From JAHBXL01 sp964409775 (GTDB taxonomy: Bacteria > Planctomycetota > Phycisphaerae > Phycisphaerales > UBA1924), in the NCBI GenBank assembly GCA_964409775.1, contig CAYPEI010000007.1:67722-131721 (forward strand): a stretch of DNA of 64,000 nt, written 5' to 3'. Shown here one piece after another: positions 24,520 through 34,103 of the stretch. The notes beneath the pieces were generated by a model, which did no database searches, was not told the origin of the DNA, and saw only the letters and a list, made by a program, of their open reading frames with translations. The translations under genes and the position numbers were made by a program. Position 1 is the stretch's first letter. Every line of letters begins with the position of its first letter.

Positions 24520-26772
24520 TCAGGGACAGCCTGCGAACCAGGCAGCGAGGAACGCGAAGATGTCCGGAACGCCGATCACGCCGTTCAGATCGATGTCGGC
24601 CGCGGCATCTCCAGCGAACCAGGCAGCCAGAAGCGTGAAGATGTCCGGCACACCCGGCGTGCCATCGCTGTTGAAGTCGGCAAGGCAGCAGGCCGGCGAA
24701 CGGGAGGTGAGCACCAGGCCCCACCGGATGCGTGTACCGCGATCGGTCGCCCGTGAGTCGGTCACGGTCAGAGTCCACGAGCCCGACGGGTCGGCGCCAA
24801 CAAACGAAGCGAGCGACGCCGGGGCGGGTGTGGACCCGTTCCAGGCTCCGGACGGCCGATAGGCGCCGGGCATGATGGGGGCTGTCGCGCCGACGGCCGC
24901 GGCGGCGGCCCAGAGGTCGCCGGGAGCGGCATCCGAGAACACGTACCGGCCCTGATAGTCCGACGAATCGCCGTCGCCGACCCCGGCACGTCCCACTCGA
25001 ACGGCCAGCGGCACGGTGGTTGGTCCGTGTGTGAGCGTCAGGCTCACATCGCCGGCGAAGAGGTGCGTCAGTTCCACCCAGACCACGGCACTGACCAGCG
25101 GACCGGGGTTTCCGGAGACGGCAAGCGATGAGGCGATGCCCGTAGAGTCGTTGTCCGGGATCAATGCCGGCGCGTTGCTGAGCACCGAGAGCCGGCGGGC
25201 GCACGGCCGCTCGCAGGCATCGAGCCCGCCGCTCGCATCGGCATCGAGCCCCGGCGACAGGGCGATGTCGATCTCGTCAGGCGTTCCGTTGTTGTCGCAG
25301 TCCGTTGCGCTCAGTGCGTGGAACGCGGCGCCGGCGAGGTTGGGGCGCGGACCGATGTTCTGGCTCGCAGGTGTTCCGCCGCTTTGCTGGGGCAGACCGG
25401 TGGCCCGCAGCGCTTCGCGGAGTTGGAGCGGAGTCATCGGCGAGCCGCGGACCGCGATGTGGAGCGATTGCAACTGGGCCGCAGCGCCGGCGACGAGGGC
25501 GGTGGCGCTGGAAGTGCCCGAGAACGAGGTCGTGTAATAGGCGTTGGGCCCCTCGGCGCTGTAGAGTTGGCCATACCCCAGCGACGCGACCAGCGCCGAC
25601 CACGACTGGAGGTTCACGCGGGAGCCATAGTTGGAAGTGCCGGTCCGCACGCGATCGTCGGACAGCGCGGCGGGCGGCTGACCCGCGCCCACGACAATCG
25701 CGCCGGAATCGTTTGCCGGGAGAAACGGCCAGTGGCCGCCGTTGCCGGTGGAGTAGACCGGGTCATCGAGATTCTGGCTGCCGTTCGCCGCGGCCTCGAT
25801 CACCACGACACCATTGCCCGTCGCGGTGAGGATCGCGTTGTACCAGGCGAGGATCCAGTCGCAGGGCACGAGCCCGACCTGCGACGAGCCTCCCGGCCAG
25901 TTCGGTCCCTGCACCTGCTGCTCGAGCATGAGGATGTCGCCGGACTGCAGCGTGCTCAGTGCGGTCGTGATCGCCGAGCCGACGTTCCAGACACTGTTCC
26001 GGTATGTGGGAACCACGTACCCGGCCGCGCCGTGGCACATCCCGGTCATTCCCGCACCGTCGTCCATGGCGGCGAGCACGCCCAGCGCGGCGGTGCCGTG
26101 GTTGGTGTCGTTGAAAGGATCCGTCCCCGCGGGGCCGATCGGTGTGATCACCGGCAGATCGACGTGACTGAGATTCCAGGAATACTCGAGATCGCAGACA
26201 CGCAGGCTCTGGCCGCGGCCGCCCGGCCAGGGCCAGAGCAGGGTTGCGCCATGGCCGGCAGCGGCCTCTCGCAGATAGCCCTGATTGGCGGTGAAGTCCG
26301 GCGCGATCGGCGGCACGACCGGGCGTGGGACGAGTCCCACGTACTGGACCGCATTGAGTTTCTCGAGCGCCGCGCGGACCTGATCCAACGCGGCTCCATC
26401 GGCCAGCCGTAGAAAAAACTCCGTGTTCAAATCCGGCGTGGATCGACCGAGGTTCTTGCTCGCTATCGCGCGCAGTTCGGCGAGGCGGTCTTCGGAGACT
26501 TCGTGCACGCGTTCCCACCGGCCGCCGAGGGCGGCCAGGGTTGGTTGTACGGCGACGAGCGCTCCGGAGCCGCGGTCGGTCAGCGATTGACCGTCAGCGG
26601 CGAGACGGACCATGACATCGTCCTTGAACTTCACGTACAGCCGGTGCGGGTCAAAGCCGACAGGAGCCGCGGGCTGGGCGATGTTCGCCGGGTCATTGGC
26701 CGCCGCGGCGGCGGGCGGCGGCAGGACGGGCGCAAGAGTCTGAGTGGAGATGGCGAGTGCTGTGAAGAGCAT
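24520..26772 (-). CDS. Secreted subtilisin-like (S8) peptidase with P domain and GC-type dockerin
   Basis: A 750-residue secreted serine peptidase. Numbered from the ATG at 26772, an N-terminal propeptide-like region precedes the catalytic domain. The triad is Asp194 (VCDLEYSW), His225 (NDTNHGTAALGV) and Ser421 (SFSGTSSATALVAG), with Asn331 in EAAANGS as the oxyanion residue. A calcium-type EF-loop stretch (DCDNNGTPDEID...DADASGGLD) follows, then a proprotein-convertase P domain (SAVVWVELTHLFAGDVSLTL to GSWTLTVTDSRATDRG). The end has two dockerin halves, DFNSDGTPGVPDIFTLLAAW and DLNGVIGVPDIFAFLAAWFAGCP. It probably digests external protein. The start lacks a clear ribosome binding site and could lie slightly upstream. 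Confidence 0.88.
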   Translation of the reverse strand: MLFTALAISTQTLAPVLPPPAAAAANDPANIAQPAAPVGFDPHRLYVKFKDDVMVRLAADGQSLTDRGSGALVAVQPTLAALGGRWERVHEVSEDRLAELRAIASKNLGRSTPDLNTEFFLRLADGAALDQVRAALEKLNAVQYVGLVPRPVVPPIAPDFTANQGYLREAAAGHGATLLWPWPGGRGQSLRVCDLEYSWNLSHVDLPVITPIGPAGTDPFNDTNHGTAALGVLAAMDDGAGMTGMCHGAAGYVVPTYRNSVWNVGSAITTALSTLQSGDILMLEQQVQGPNWPGGSSQVGLVPCDWILAWYNAILTATGNGVVVIEAAANGSQNLDDPVYSTGNGGHWPFLPANDSGAIVVGAGQPPAALSDDRVRTGTSNYGSRVNLQSWSALVASLGYGQLYSAEGPNAYYTTSFSGTSSATALVAGAAAQLQSLHIAVRGSPMTPLQLREALRATGLPQQSGGTPASQNIGPRPNLAGAAFHALSATDCDNNGTPDEIDIALSPGLDADASGGLDACERPCARRLSVLSNAPALIPDNDSTGIASSLAVSGNPGPLVSAVVWVELTHLFAGDVSLTLTHGPTTVPLAVRVGRAGVGDGDSSDYQGRYVFSDAAPGDLWAAAAAVGATAPIMPGAYRPSGAWNGSTPAPASLASFVGADPSGSWTLTVTDSRATDRGTRIRWGLVLTSRSPACCLADFNSDGTPGVPDIFTLLAAWFAGDAAADIDLNGVIGVPDIFAFLAAWFAGCP

Positions 26773-26888
26773 GACGGTGGAAGGTGCGGGACCCGGATGT
26801 CCAGACCCTATACTGTGCCCCCCTGCCCCCGGGATGCAAAGAAGAATCACCCGGGAGCCCTTTCGGACCCCGTACAGGAGATCGTTCC

Positions 26889-28454
26889 GTGGCCGACACC
26901 GCTTCAGGCAACCACTTCGATGTCATCGTCATTGGCGGCGGCCCTGCGGGCTATGTCGGGGCGATCCGGGCGGCCCAACTGGGGTACAAGGTGGCGTGCG
27001 TCGAGCGGGCCAAACTGGGCGGTGTGTGCCTGAACTGGGGCTGCATCCCCAGCAAGAGCCTGCTGGCCAACGCGGAGATGGTCGAGAAACTCAAGAAGAA
27101 GGAAGACCAGGCCTTCTGGGGGCTGAAGATCAATGGGGAGATCGGGCTGGACTGGGATCGCATCATCGGTCGCTCGCGCGATGTCGCGGGCAAACTGAAC
27201 AAGGGCATCGAGTTCCTGTTCAAGAAGAACAAGATCGCGCACTTCATCGGCAATGCCAAGATCACCAAGGCCGAGCAGGCGGGCGGCAAAGCGAAGGTCA
27301 CCGTCGAGGTGCAGGAGTGCGAGGTCCGGGAGGAACTGACCAGCGCGCCCGCCAAGCCGGGAAAGACGACGCAGACTATCACGGCGGACTACTGCATCGT
27401 GGCGACGGGCTCTGTCGCCCGCGACCTGCCCTTCGCCAAGTTTGACGGGGACAAGATCTGGGGCGCCCGCGAGGCGATGTTCAACAAGCAGCAGCCGAAG
27501 AAACTCATCGTCGTCGGCGCGGGCGCGATCGGCATGGAGTTCGCCTACTTCTACCACTCGATGGGGACCGAGGTCACGGTGGTCGAGATGCTGGACCGGC
27601 TGCTGCCCGTCGAAGACGTGGACGTCTCCAAGGCGCTGGAGAAGATCTACTCCAAGCACGGCATGAAGTTCATGCTGAGCACGACCACGACCGCCTTCGA
27701 GAAGACCGCGAGCGGCGTGAAGGTGACCGTCGCGCCCTTTGTCAACGGCAAGGCCGACGACAGCAAGAAGCAGACGCTCGAGGCCGACCGCGTTCTTCTC
27801 GCCATCGGCGTCGTCGGTCGCACCGACGGCCTGTGCGACGAAAAACTCGGACTCAAGACCGACCGCGGCCACATTGTCACCGACTACAAGCCGGGCGTCA
27901 CCAAGGACGAGCCGATCGACTACAAGACCAGTCTCCCGGGCGTGTATGCCGTCGGCGATGTGATCGGCCCGCCTTGGCTTGCGCACGTCGCCATGGAAGA
28001 GGCCGTGACCTGCGTCGAGCGGATCGCCTGGAAGGCCAAGAAGGTCAACCACGAGCCGATCCCGATGAACTACACCGTCATCCCGGGGTGCACCTACTGC
28101 ATCCCGCAGGTGGCCAGCGTGGGCTTCACGGAGCAGAAACTCGTCGCCGACGGCCTCGTGAAGGGCAAGGACTTCGAGTCCGGCAAGTACGCCTTCACCT
28201 CCCACGGCAAGGCGATCGCCGCGGCGCATACCGACGGCTTTGTGAAGATCATCCGCGGCCTGCCGCGGGGCGAGATCCTCGGAGCGCACATCATCGGGGA
28301 TCAGGCCACCGAACTCATCGCCGAGATGACCCTCGCCCGCCGCCTTGAGGCGACGACCGAGGAGATCATCTGCACGGTGCACGCGCACCCGACGATGCAC
28401 GAGGCCCTGCACGAGGGCGCGCTCGCCGCCGAGGGCCGGATGATCCACGCCTGA
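26889..28454 (+). CDS. lpd: Dihydrolipoyl dehydrogenase
   Basis: Lpd reoxidises dihydrolipoamide with NAD+ in the pyruvate and 2-oxoglutarate dehydrogenase and glycine-cleavage complexes. Reading from the GTG at 26889, preceded by AGGAG at eight bases, gives 521 residues, longer than the usual 465-480. The FAD site is VIGGGPAGY (14-22) and the redox disulfide is Cys47/Cys52 in LGGVCLNWGCIPS. The NAD site is VVGAGAIGMEFA, then YAVGDVIGPPWLAH. The catalytic pair at the end is HAHPTMHE (498-505). Extra residues lie in the first FAD domain and near the NAD domain. No E1 or E2 genes are adjacent. Confidence 0.93.
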   Translation: MADTASGNHFDVIVIGGGPAGYVGAIRAAQLGYKVACVERAKLGGVCLNWGCIPSKSLLANAEMVEKLKKKEDQAFWGLKINGEIGLDWDRIIGRSRDVAGKLNKGIEFLFKKNKIAHFIGNAKITKAEQAGGKAKVTVEVQECEVREELTSAPAKPGKTTQTITADYCIVATGSVARDLPFAKFDGDKIWGAREAMFNKQQPKKLIVVGAGAIGMEFAYFYHSMGTEVTVVEMLDRLLPVEDVDVSKALEKIYSKHGMKFMLSTTTTAFEKTASGVKVTVAPFVNGKADDSKKQTLEADRVLLAIGVVGRTDGLCDEKLGLKTDRGHIVTDYKPGVTKDEPIDYKTSLPGVYAVGDVIGPPWLAHVAMEEAVTCVERIAWKAKKVNHEPIPMNYTVIPGCTYCIPQVASVGFTEQKLVADGLVKGKDFESGKYAFTSHGKAIAAAHTDGFVKIIRGLPRGEILGAHIIGDQATELIAEMTLARRLEATTEEIICTVHAHPTMHEALHEGALAAEGRMIHA

Positions 28455-28597
28455 CCGACTCTCCGGCCGCGCAAAAACAGCATAATCCTGCCGCTTCGGC
28501 ACGATATTCGATCGTGACGCGCGTTCGGTTCGCAAGCGATTGTCTCCGGGGACCGGGGCAACCGGCTCGCGGGCGCGTCCCCGAGTGAGGCGCCGGC

Positions 28598-31500
28598 ATG
28601 ACGATTTGCGTTCGCAGGATTCTGGCCGCCGCGATCCTCGTGGCTGCCTCGTCATCGGGTACGGCGGGCCAGGCGGTGAAGATCTCCCAGGTCTTCGGCG
28701 GCGGCGGCAACCCGGGCGCCCCCTATACCCGCGATTATGTCGAACTGTTCAACGCGGGCCCGACCGAGGTCAGCCTCGCGGGCTGGTCGCTTCAATATGC
28801 GACCGCGGCGGGGACAACATGGCAGAGCACGGCCCTTCCCAATCGCTCGATCGGACCGGGCGTCTACTTTCTCGTGCAGATGTCGGCGGCGGGAACGGCG
28901 GGCGAAGCGCTCCCCTCCCCGGATCACACCGCCACTCCGTCCATCAACATGAGCGCGACGTCGGGCAAGGTCGCCCTGGTGCGAGGGACCACCGCGCTCA
29001 GCGGTTTGTGCCCTTCGAGCGCCCCGAGTCTGCAAATCATCGACCTCGTCGGTTTCGGAGCGACCGCGAGTTGCTTCGAGGGCTCGGGCCCGGCTCCGGC
29101 TCCGTCCAACACCGTCGTCATCCTGCGAGCCGGAGATGGATGCGTCGACACGGGACAGAACGCTACGGACTTCATGACCGGGGCGGCCAATCCGCGCAAC
29201 TCCGCTGTGTCGCGCCCCGTGTGCCCCGGCGCCGATCTTGCCCTGGTCATCGAACCCGATGAGCCATCGCTCATCCTGGAGAACGCAGGCGGAGTTCACA
29301 TCCGTGTGCGGAACCTGGGGCCTGACGCCGCGGCGGAGGTGACGGTCGTCGTAACCCTCCCTGCGAACGCGGCGCTGGCGGGGAGCACGCCCGATGCAAC
29401 CCCCGTGAACAACATCCTGTCGGTGCCGCTCGGTACTCTCGAGGTGGAAGAGTCGGCAGAGATCTTCTTGCGCCTGATTCCCTTTTCCGGCACGCAAACG
29501 GTGCTCTCGGCATCGGTGAGTTCTCTTTCGCCGGACCCCAAGCCCGGCAACGACGCCGCGACAAGCACCTTGCCGATCTTCAGTTTCGCGCGGGCACGGC
29601 TGTTCACCGGCGTCAAGGACCCCGGCGGCATGCTGCGTGCGGTGGATGTCGACTCGGGCGCATCGAAGCCGGTCATCACGGCGTCGGTCTCGGGGCTCGC
29701 GGCGGACAACGAGAACCGGCGTTTCTTCGTTTCCGACGGCGAGTACCTGTCGATCGTTCCGTGGGACACGCTCACGCCGGTGGTGGTGGGCCGGATCACC
29801 GGCGCGAACGGGCCGATGGACGGCCTGGCGTGGCACCCGTCACGGCGCCGGCTGATCGGAACGACGACGGCGACGATGTACGAGATTGACCTCCAGTCCG
29901 CCGCGGCGAAGGTGCTGCGGACATTCCCGGCTGGGGACTTCGGCGGGATCGACTACGACCCCTCCACCAACCGGGTCATCGCGGCGAACAATTCCTCCTC
30001 GACAACGGGCGGACTGTCGGGACGCGGGTTCTATCGCATCAACCCTTACGGCACCGAGTTGCTGTTCCTGTTCGCGTACCCCGAACGCGTCGCCGGGACA
30101 CCGGAGACGGACATCGATGGCTGCGCGATCGGCGGCGGCCGGATCTACGGCGGGACCGACCAGGCCGAGTGGATCTATCGCTATCAGCAGAGCACCTCGT
30201 CGTTCCTCTCGCCGATGCCGCAACCTCTCACGATCGATCACGGCGAGGCCGGCTCGACGTTTGCGCCGGAGTTCTACTCCCAGTCGCCCGGCGCCAACCT
30301 CGGCGTGTCGATCATCGGACCGCGCGACTGCGAGGCCATCGACGGCGTTCCGCTCATGTTCTCGGTGATCCTGCGCAACTTCGGGCCGGCGTACGCGGCA
30401 TCGCCCACGCTCACCGTCACGCTGCCCGCGACGGCCGCGTTCATCGCCTCGACACCGTCGCTGACGCCCGCGGGAGGGGTCATCACGTATTCCCTTCCCG
30501 GACTGGCTGTCGGCGAGTCCGTCGAACTTGGCATCACCATGCAGCCGTCGGGCGCATCGCCGTACACCGTGTCGGCAACAGGCACGTCGGCGACAGCCGA
30601 CGCTCTGCCGCTGAACAACACCGCCTCTCGGGACTTTGTGACGCAGGCATCGCTCCCGCCGGCCCCGGCCGCGACTGCGGTGCTCTCGACACTACCGGGG
30701 TCCAACGGCGTTCCGGGGCGAGAAGGCACTCGCTTCTCCAATGCCGACTTCGGGCGCATCTTTCGAAGTCCCAGCGGCAGATGGTGGATGATGGCCGCGA
30801 GCACGGATGCTCCGGCCGCGACGGATCGGGTCCTGATCCGCGGCGGGGTTGGCGGGATCGGCGTGGTCGCCCAGGAAGGCGTAACGATGGTGCCGGACCT
30901 GGGCGTGCCGGTAGGCGAGTTCGGAATCGCCTACGCGGTGCTCGACAACGGCGACTTTGCGTTCACGACCGACACGAGTCCCGATGCTTCGCTGGGCATG
31001 GTCGCCATCAAATCCATGGGCGGCGGGCTGTCGGTCATCGCCGAGCAGGGTTCGGGCAACATTCCGACCGGTCTAACGTACGGCGGTTCGATGGGGTCGA
31101 TCACGCTGCAGAACGACGGCAGCGGTTCCTTCACTGCGCAGGTCGGGAGCGGCGCCGGCGCCTCGCAGGTGTTCCTGACCCGCGACGGCGCGACCATGCT
31201 CTTGCGGACGGCCGCGACCGTGCCATCGGGTCAACTCGCCGCGCCGATGGCGCTCGAAGCATTCGGCGTCGGCGCGACGGAGGGACAGATCACGTGGATG
31301 AACGGCGCCGGTGACCGCTGGTGCACGCGCGGCGACCTCGCCGGGCCGACCGCGACCGACATCTGTCTCATCGTGGACGGCACGGTGCGAATCCAGGAGG
31401 GGTTCCGCATCCCGGGCTCGACGCTCACCGGCAATGTGAGTGCGATCCACGCGACAGATCTCGATTCAACCAGCGGCACGGTGTATTGCCGCGGCTCCAA

Positions 31501-32089
31501 CGCCGACGGGAAAGACTGGGCTTGGCGGGACGGGCAGGTCATCGCTTCGACGGGAGCACCGATCGCGCAGGGCTCCACGGAGACGTTTGCGGACAACGTG
31601 TTTGCGCGGTGCTTCTTCCTCGCGACGGGCAACAGCGTGGGCGATGTGGTGATCGGCGGCTTCACCAACGCCGCGAACACCAACGCCAACGAGGTGATTG
31701 TGCTGAACAACCAGCACGTACTGCTGCGCGAGAACGATCCGATCGACATCGACGGCGACGGCCTGCTGGACGATGACGCCCGGATCCACAGTTTCCGGGA
31801 GCACTCGGCCTTCCTCACCGACGACGGCTGGCTCTACGCGGTCGTGCGCGTGCGGTCGAGTTCGAGCGTGTGCCTGGGCGCGCCGGCGGACATCGGGCAG
31901 GCCCTCATCCGCACGCGCGTGCTGTGCCCGGCGGACTTCAACCGGGACGGGATCGCGAGCGTCCCCGACATCTTCGCGTTCCTCAGCGCCTGGTTCGCCC
32001 AGTCGACCGCCGCGGACTTCGACGGCGACGGGCAGATCGCGGTGCCGGATATCTTCGCGTTCCTCAGCGCGTGGTTCAGGGGCTGCTGA
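28598..32089 (+). CDS. Large secreted lamin-tail-domain protein with GC-type dockerin
   Basis: A 1163-residue exported protein, with a GAGG site before the ATG and a signal peptide (ILAAAILVAASSSGTAGQ). A lamin-tail domain comes first (VKISQVFGGGGNPGAPYTRD, then DYVELFNAGPTEVSLAGWSLQY). Two DUF11-like beta-sandwiches follow (VHIRVRNLGPDAAAEVTVVV and FSVILRNFGPAYAASPTLTV), separated by a propeller-like region of about 200 residues with repeats such as GLAWHPSRRRLIGTTTATMY. A second beta-rich region (about 690-1090) recalls similar planctomycete surface proteins. It ends with two full dockerin halves, DFNRDGIASVPDIFAFLSAW and DFDGDGQIAVPDIFAFLSAWFRGC. It is likely structural or adhesive. The metallopeptidase gene follows 92 bases downstream. 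Confidence 0.85.
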   Translation: MTICVRRILAAAILVAASSSGTAGQAVKISQVFGGGGNPGAPYTRDYVELFNAGPTEVSLAGWSLQYATAAGTTWQSTALPNRSIGPGVYFLVQMSAAGTAGEALPSPDHTATPSINMSATSGKVALVRGTTALSGLCPSSAPSLQIIDLVGFGATASCFEGSGPAPAPSNTVVILRAGDGCVDTGQNATDFMTGAANPRNSAVSRPVCPGADLALVIEPDEPSLILENAGGVHIRVRNLGPDAAAEVTVVVTLPANAALAGSTPDATPVNNILSVPLGTLEVEESAEIFLRLIPFSGTQTVLSASVSSLSPDPKPGNDAATSTLPIFSFARARLFTGVKDPGGMLRAVDVDSGASKPVITASVSGLAADNENRRFFVSDGEYLSIVPWDTLTPVVVGRITGANGPMDGLAWHPSRRRLIGTTTATMYEIDLQSAAAKVLRTFPAGDFGGIDYDPSTNRVIAANNSSSTTGGLSGRGFYRINPYGTELLFLFAYPERVAGTPETDIDGCAIGGGRIYGGTDQAEWIYRYQQSTSSFLSPMPQPLTIDHGEAGSTFAPEFYSQSPGANLGVSIIGPRDCEAIDGVPLMFSVILRNFGPAYAASPTLTVTLPATAAFIASTPSLTPAGGVITYSLPGLAVGESVELGITMQPSGASPYTVSATGTSATADALPLNNTASRDFVTQASLPPAPAATAVLSTLPGSNGVPGREGTRFSNADFGRIFRSPSGRWWMMAASTDAPAATDRVLIRGGVGGIGVVAQEGVTMVPDLGVPVGEFGIAYAVLDNGDFAFTTDTSPDASLGMVAIKSMGGGLSVIAEQGSGNIPTGLTYGGSMGSITLQNDGSGSFTAQVGSGAGASQVFLTRDGATMLLRTAATVPSGQLAAPMALEAFGVGATEGQITWMNGAGDRWCTRGDLAGPTATDICLIVDGTVRIQEGFRIPGSTLTGNVSAIHATDLDSTSGTVYCRGSNADGKDWAWRDGQVIASTGAPIAQGSTETFADNVFARCFFLATGNSVGDVVIGGFTNAANTNANEVIVLNNQHVLLRENDPIDIDGDGLLDDDARIHSFREHSAFLTDDGWLYAVVRVRSSSSVCLGAPADIGQALIRTRVLCPADFNRDGIASVPDIFAFLSAWFAQSTAADFDGDGQIAVPDIFAFLSAWFRGC

Positions 32090-32181
32090 TGGGATTGGGG
32101 CCTTCTCCTACCCGGACCCGAATATTTGATGGGAATTGGCCGCGGATGGGGTATATTCCAGTTCCTCCCGCAGGAAGCCGC

Positions 32182-33990
32182 ATGCACCACCTTCGACGCA
32201 CTGTTCTTCTGTCTGTCTTGCTTTGCCTGCACGCAGCGCTTGCGCCGGGCGCGTTGGCCGGGCCGGAAACCGTTGCAACATCGGAGATCGGGAACGCCGC
32301 GCCGCAGTCGCCCCTCTCGACAGAACCGCATCGGCCGTTTCGCCCTGTGCCGAAGGCTGCCGGCACCGGCGCAACATGGCTGCAGCCCGGCATGCGTGCG
32401 CTGCGGCTGGATGCGGGAGCGATCGAGGGCCTGCTCGCCGCGGGCGACAGCACCGAGGTGCAACTCCCGCTCCCCGATGGGCACGACACCCTTGCGCACA
32501 TGACCCGCATCGACATGCTCGCGCCCGGTGCGGTCGTCGCCATCATGGAGCCCGATGGCTCCACGCATGCCGCGCGTCCGACTGTCCAGGTGTTCCGCGG
32601 CGTGATCGACGGAGATCCGGACTCGGACGTCTTCCTCGGCGTGTCGGCCACTCAGGCACAGGGCTGGATCGTGTGCGGTGGCAGAACATTCCTGATCGCC
32701 ACGGCGACAGTCGCCGGCGAGAGCCGGACGGTTGTCTATGACGCTTCGCTGCTCGGCCCGGCGAATGCACCTCTGTGCGCGGGCGAGGTGCGTCCCCCGG
32801 GAGATGTTGCGCCCGCGCCCACCGGTTTGGCGTCTGAGGGTCGATCGTCCCCCACCTGCCGCGTGTTCGATGTCGCCGTGGAAGGTGACCTCGAGTTCAC
32901 GCATCGGCAGACTTCAGCGCAGGCCGCGGTCGACTATGCCGTGGTGATCTTCGCGGCGGGAACAAGCATCTACAGCCGCGAGGCCGGGATGGGCTTTCGC
33001 CTGTCGTACCTTCGCATCTGGAATCGTGAAGATCCGTGGACGGCGGCCGGGTCCGGTGCGCAGTTGGATGAACTGCGGACGTTCTGGCTCGCCAACATGA
33101 GCAACATTTCCCGGTCGACTGTGCACCTGCTCTCGGGCCGCGGCCTGGGGGGCGGCGTGGCCTACCTGCGGGTGGCGTGCGACGACAACTGGTCGTTCGG
33201 AGTCAGCGGGAACCTGGCCGGGCACTTCCCGTTTCCGCTGGTCGACAACAGCGGAAGCAACTGGGATGTGCATGTGGTGACGCACGAGTTGGGGCACACG
33301 TTCGGCTCCGGGCACACGCACAACTCCTGCGAGTACACGCCCATCATCGACGGCTGCGGGCTGAACCCTGCGCCCGAGGCCGGGTGTGAGCAGGGAACGC
33401 CGGATTGCTCCACCGCTGTCGCGGGACAGGGAACGATCATGTCCTACTGCCACATCTGTGCCGGGGGCGAGGCGAACCTGATGATGCGGCTGGGGCCGCG
33501 CGTCGCCGCGAGAATCGCCGAGTTCACGGCCGGACGCCCGTGCGCGACGAACGTGGCGCGGCCAACCTTCGCGGGCATCAGCGTCTCACCGGGCAACTCC
33601 GTCTGCGAGGGCGAGACGGTCACGCTCAGGTCACTCTCCAGCGGACCAGACCTGCGGTACCAGTGGTTCCGCAACGAACAGCGCATCACCGGGGCCATCC
33701 TGCCGACGCTCACCGTCGGCTCTCCGGCCGATGGCGCGCGGTACGACCTGCTGGTGTACTCTCCCTGCGGCATCTCCCGCACGCTCGGAACGCCGTTCGG
33801 CGTCACACTCAGCGTGCACGCCTGCTGCGCCGCGGACTTCGACCGCAACGGGATTCGGGAGGTTCCGGACATCTTCGCGTTCCTCTCCGCATGGTTTACC
33901 CAGTTGCCGACGGCCGACTTTGACGGCATCGGCGGAGTCGCCGTGCCCGATATCTTCGCATTCCTCAGCGCCTGGTTCGCGGGGTGCTGA
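32182..33990 (+). CDS. Secreted M12B-type (reprolysin-like) metallopeptidase with GC-type dockerin
   Basis: A 602-residue zinc peptidase. The ATG at 32182 follows AGGAAG and begins a signal peptide (TVLLSVLLCLHAALAPGALA). A long propeptide-like region precedes the catalytic domain, where HELGHTFGSGH gives His368, Glu369, His372 and His378; the Met-turn is GTIMSYCH. Several cysteines (CEYTPIIDGCGLNPAPEAGC) suggest disulfides. An Ig-like segment with YQWFRNEQRITGA follows. The end has two dockerin halves, DFDRNGIREVPDIFAFLSAW and DFDGIGGVAVPDIFAFLSAWFAGC. It is likely to act on extracellular protein. It shares direction with the preceding lamin-tail gene. Confidence 0.88.
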   Translation: MHHLRRTVLLSVLLCLHAALAPGALAGPETVATSEIGNAAPQSPLSTEPHRPFRPVPKAAGTGATWLQPGMRALRLDAGAIEGLLAAGDSTEVQLPLPDGHDTLAHMTRIDMLAPGAVVAIMEPDGSTHAARPTVQVFRGVIDGDPDSDVFLGVSATQAQGWIVCGGRTFLIATATVAGESRTVVYDASLLGPANAPLCAGEVRPPGDVAPAPTGLASEGRSSPTCRVFDVAVEGDLEFTHRQTSAQAAVDYAVVIFAAGTSIYSREAGMGFRLSYLRIWNREDPWTAAGSGAQLDELRTFWLANMSNISRSTVHLLSGRGLGGGVAYLRVACDDNWSFGVSGNLAGHFPFPLVDNSGSNWDVHVVTHELGHTFGSGHTHNSCEYTPIIDGCGLNPAPEAGCEQGTPDCSTAVAGQGTIMSYCHICAGGEANLMMRLGPRVAARIAEFTAGRPCATNVARPTFAGISVSPGNSVCEGETVTLRSLSSGPDLRYQWFRNEQRITGAILPTLTVGSPADGARYDLLVYSPCGISRTLGTPFGVTLSVHACCAADFDRNGIREVPDIFAFLSAWFTQLPTADFDGIGGVAVPDIFAFLSAWFAGC

Positions 33991-34103
33991 AGTCGGTGCG
34001 TCGCGGGTTCGTCGGGTATGTCGCGGGCGTTCGCGGAACCGCGCCGGGTCTGATAGTCTGCCGCCTTGCGCATCGCACATGACGCGCGCTGGAGGGCTGT
34101 CGC

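Noticed and set aside
26904..28655. 583-codon minus-strand frame opposite lpd
   Set aside because: It is antisense to lpd, Arg/Leu/Asp-rich and without motifs.
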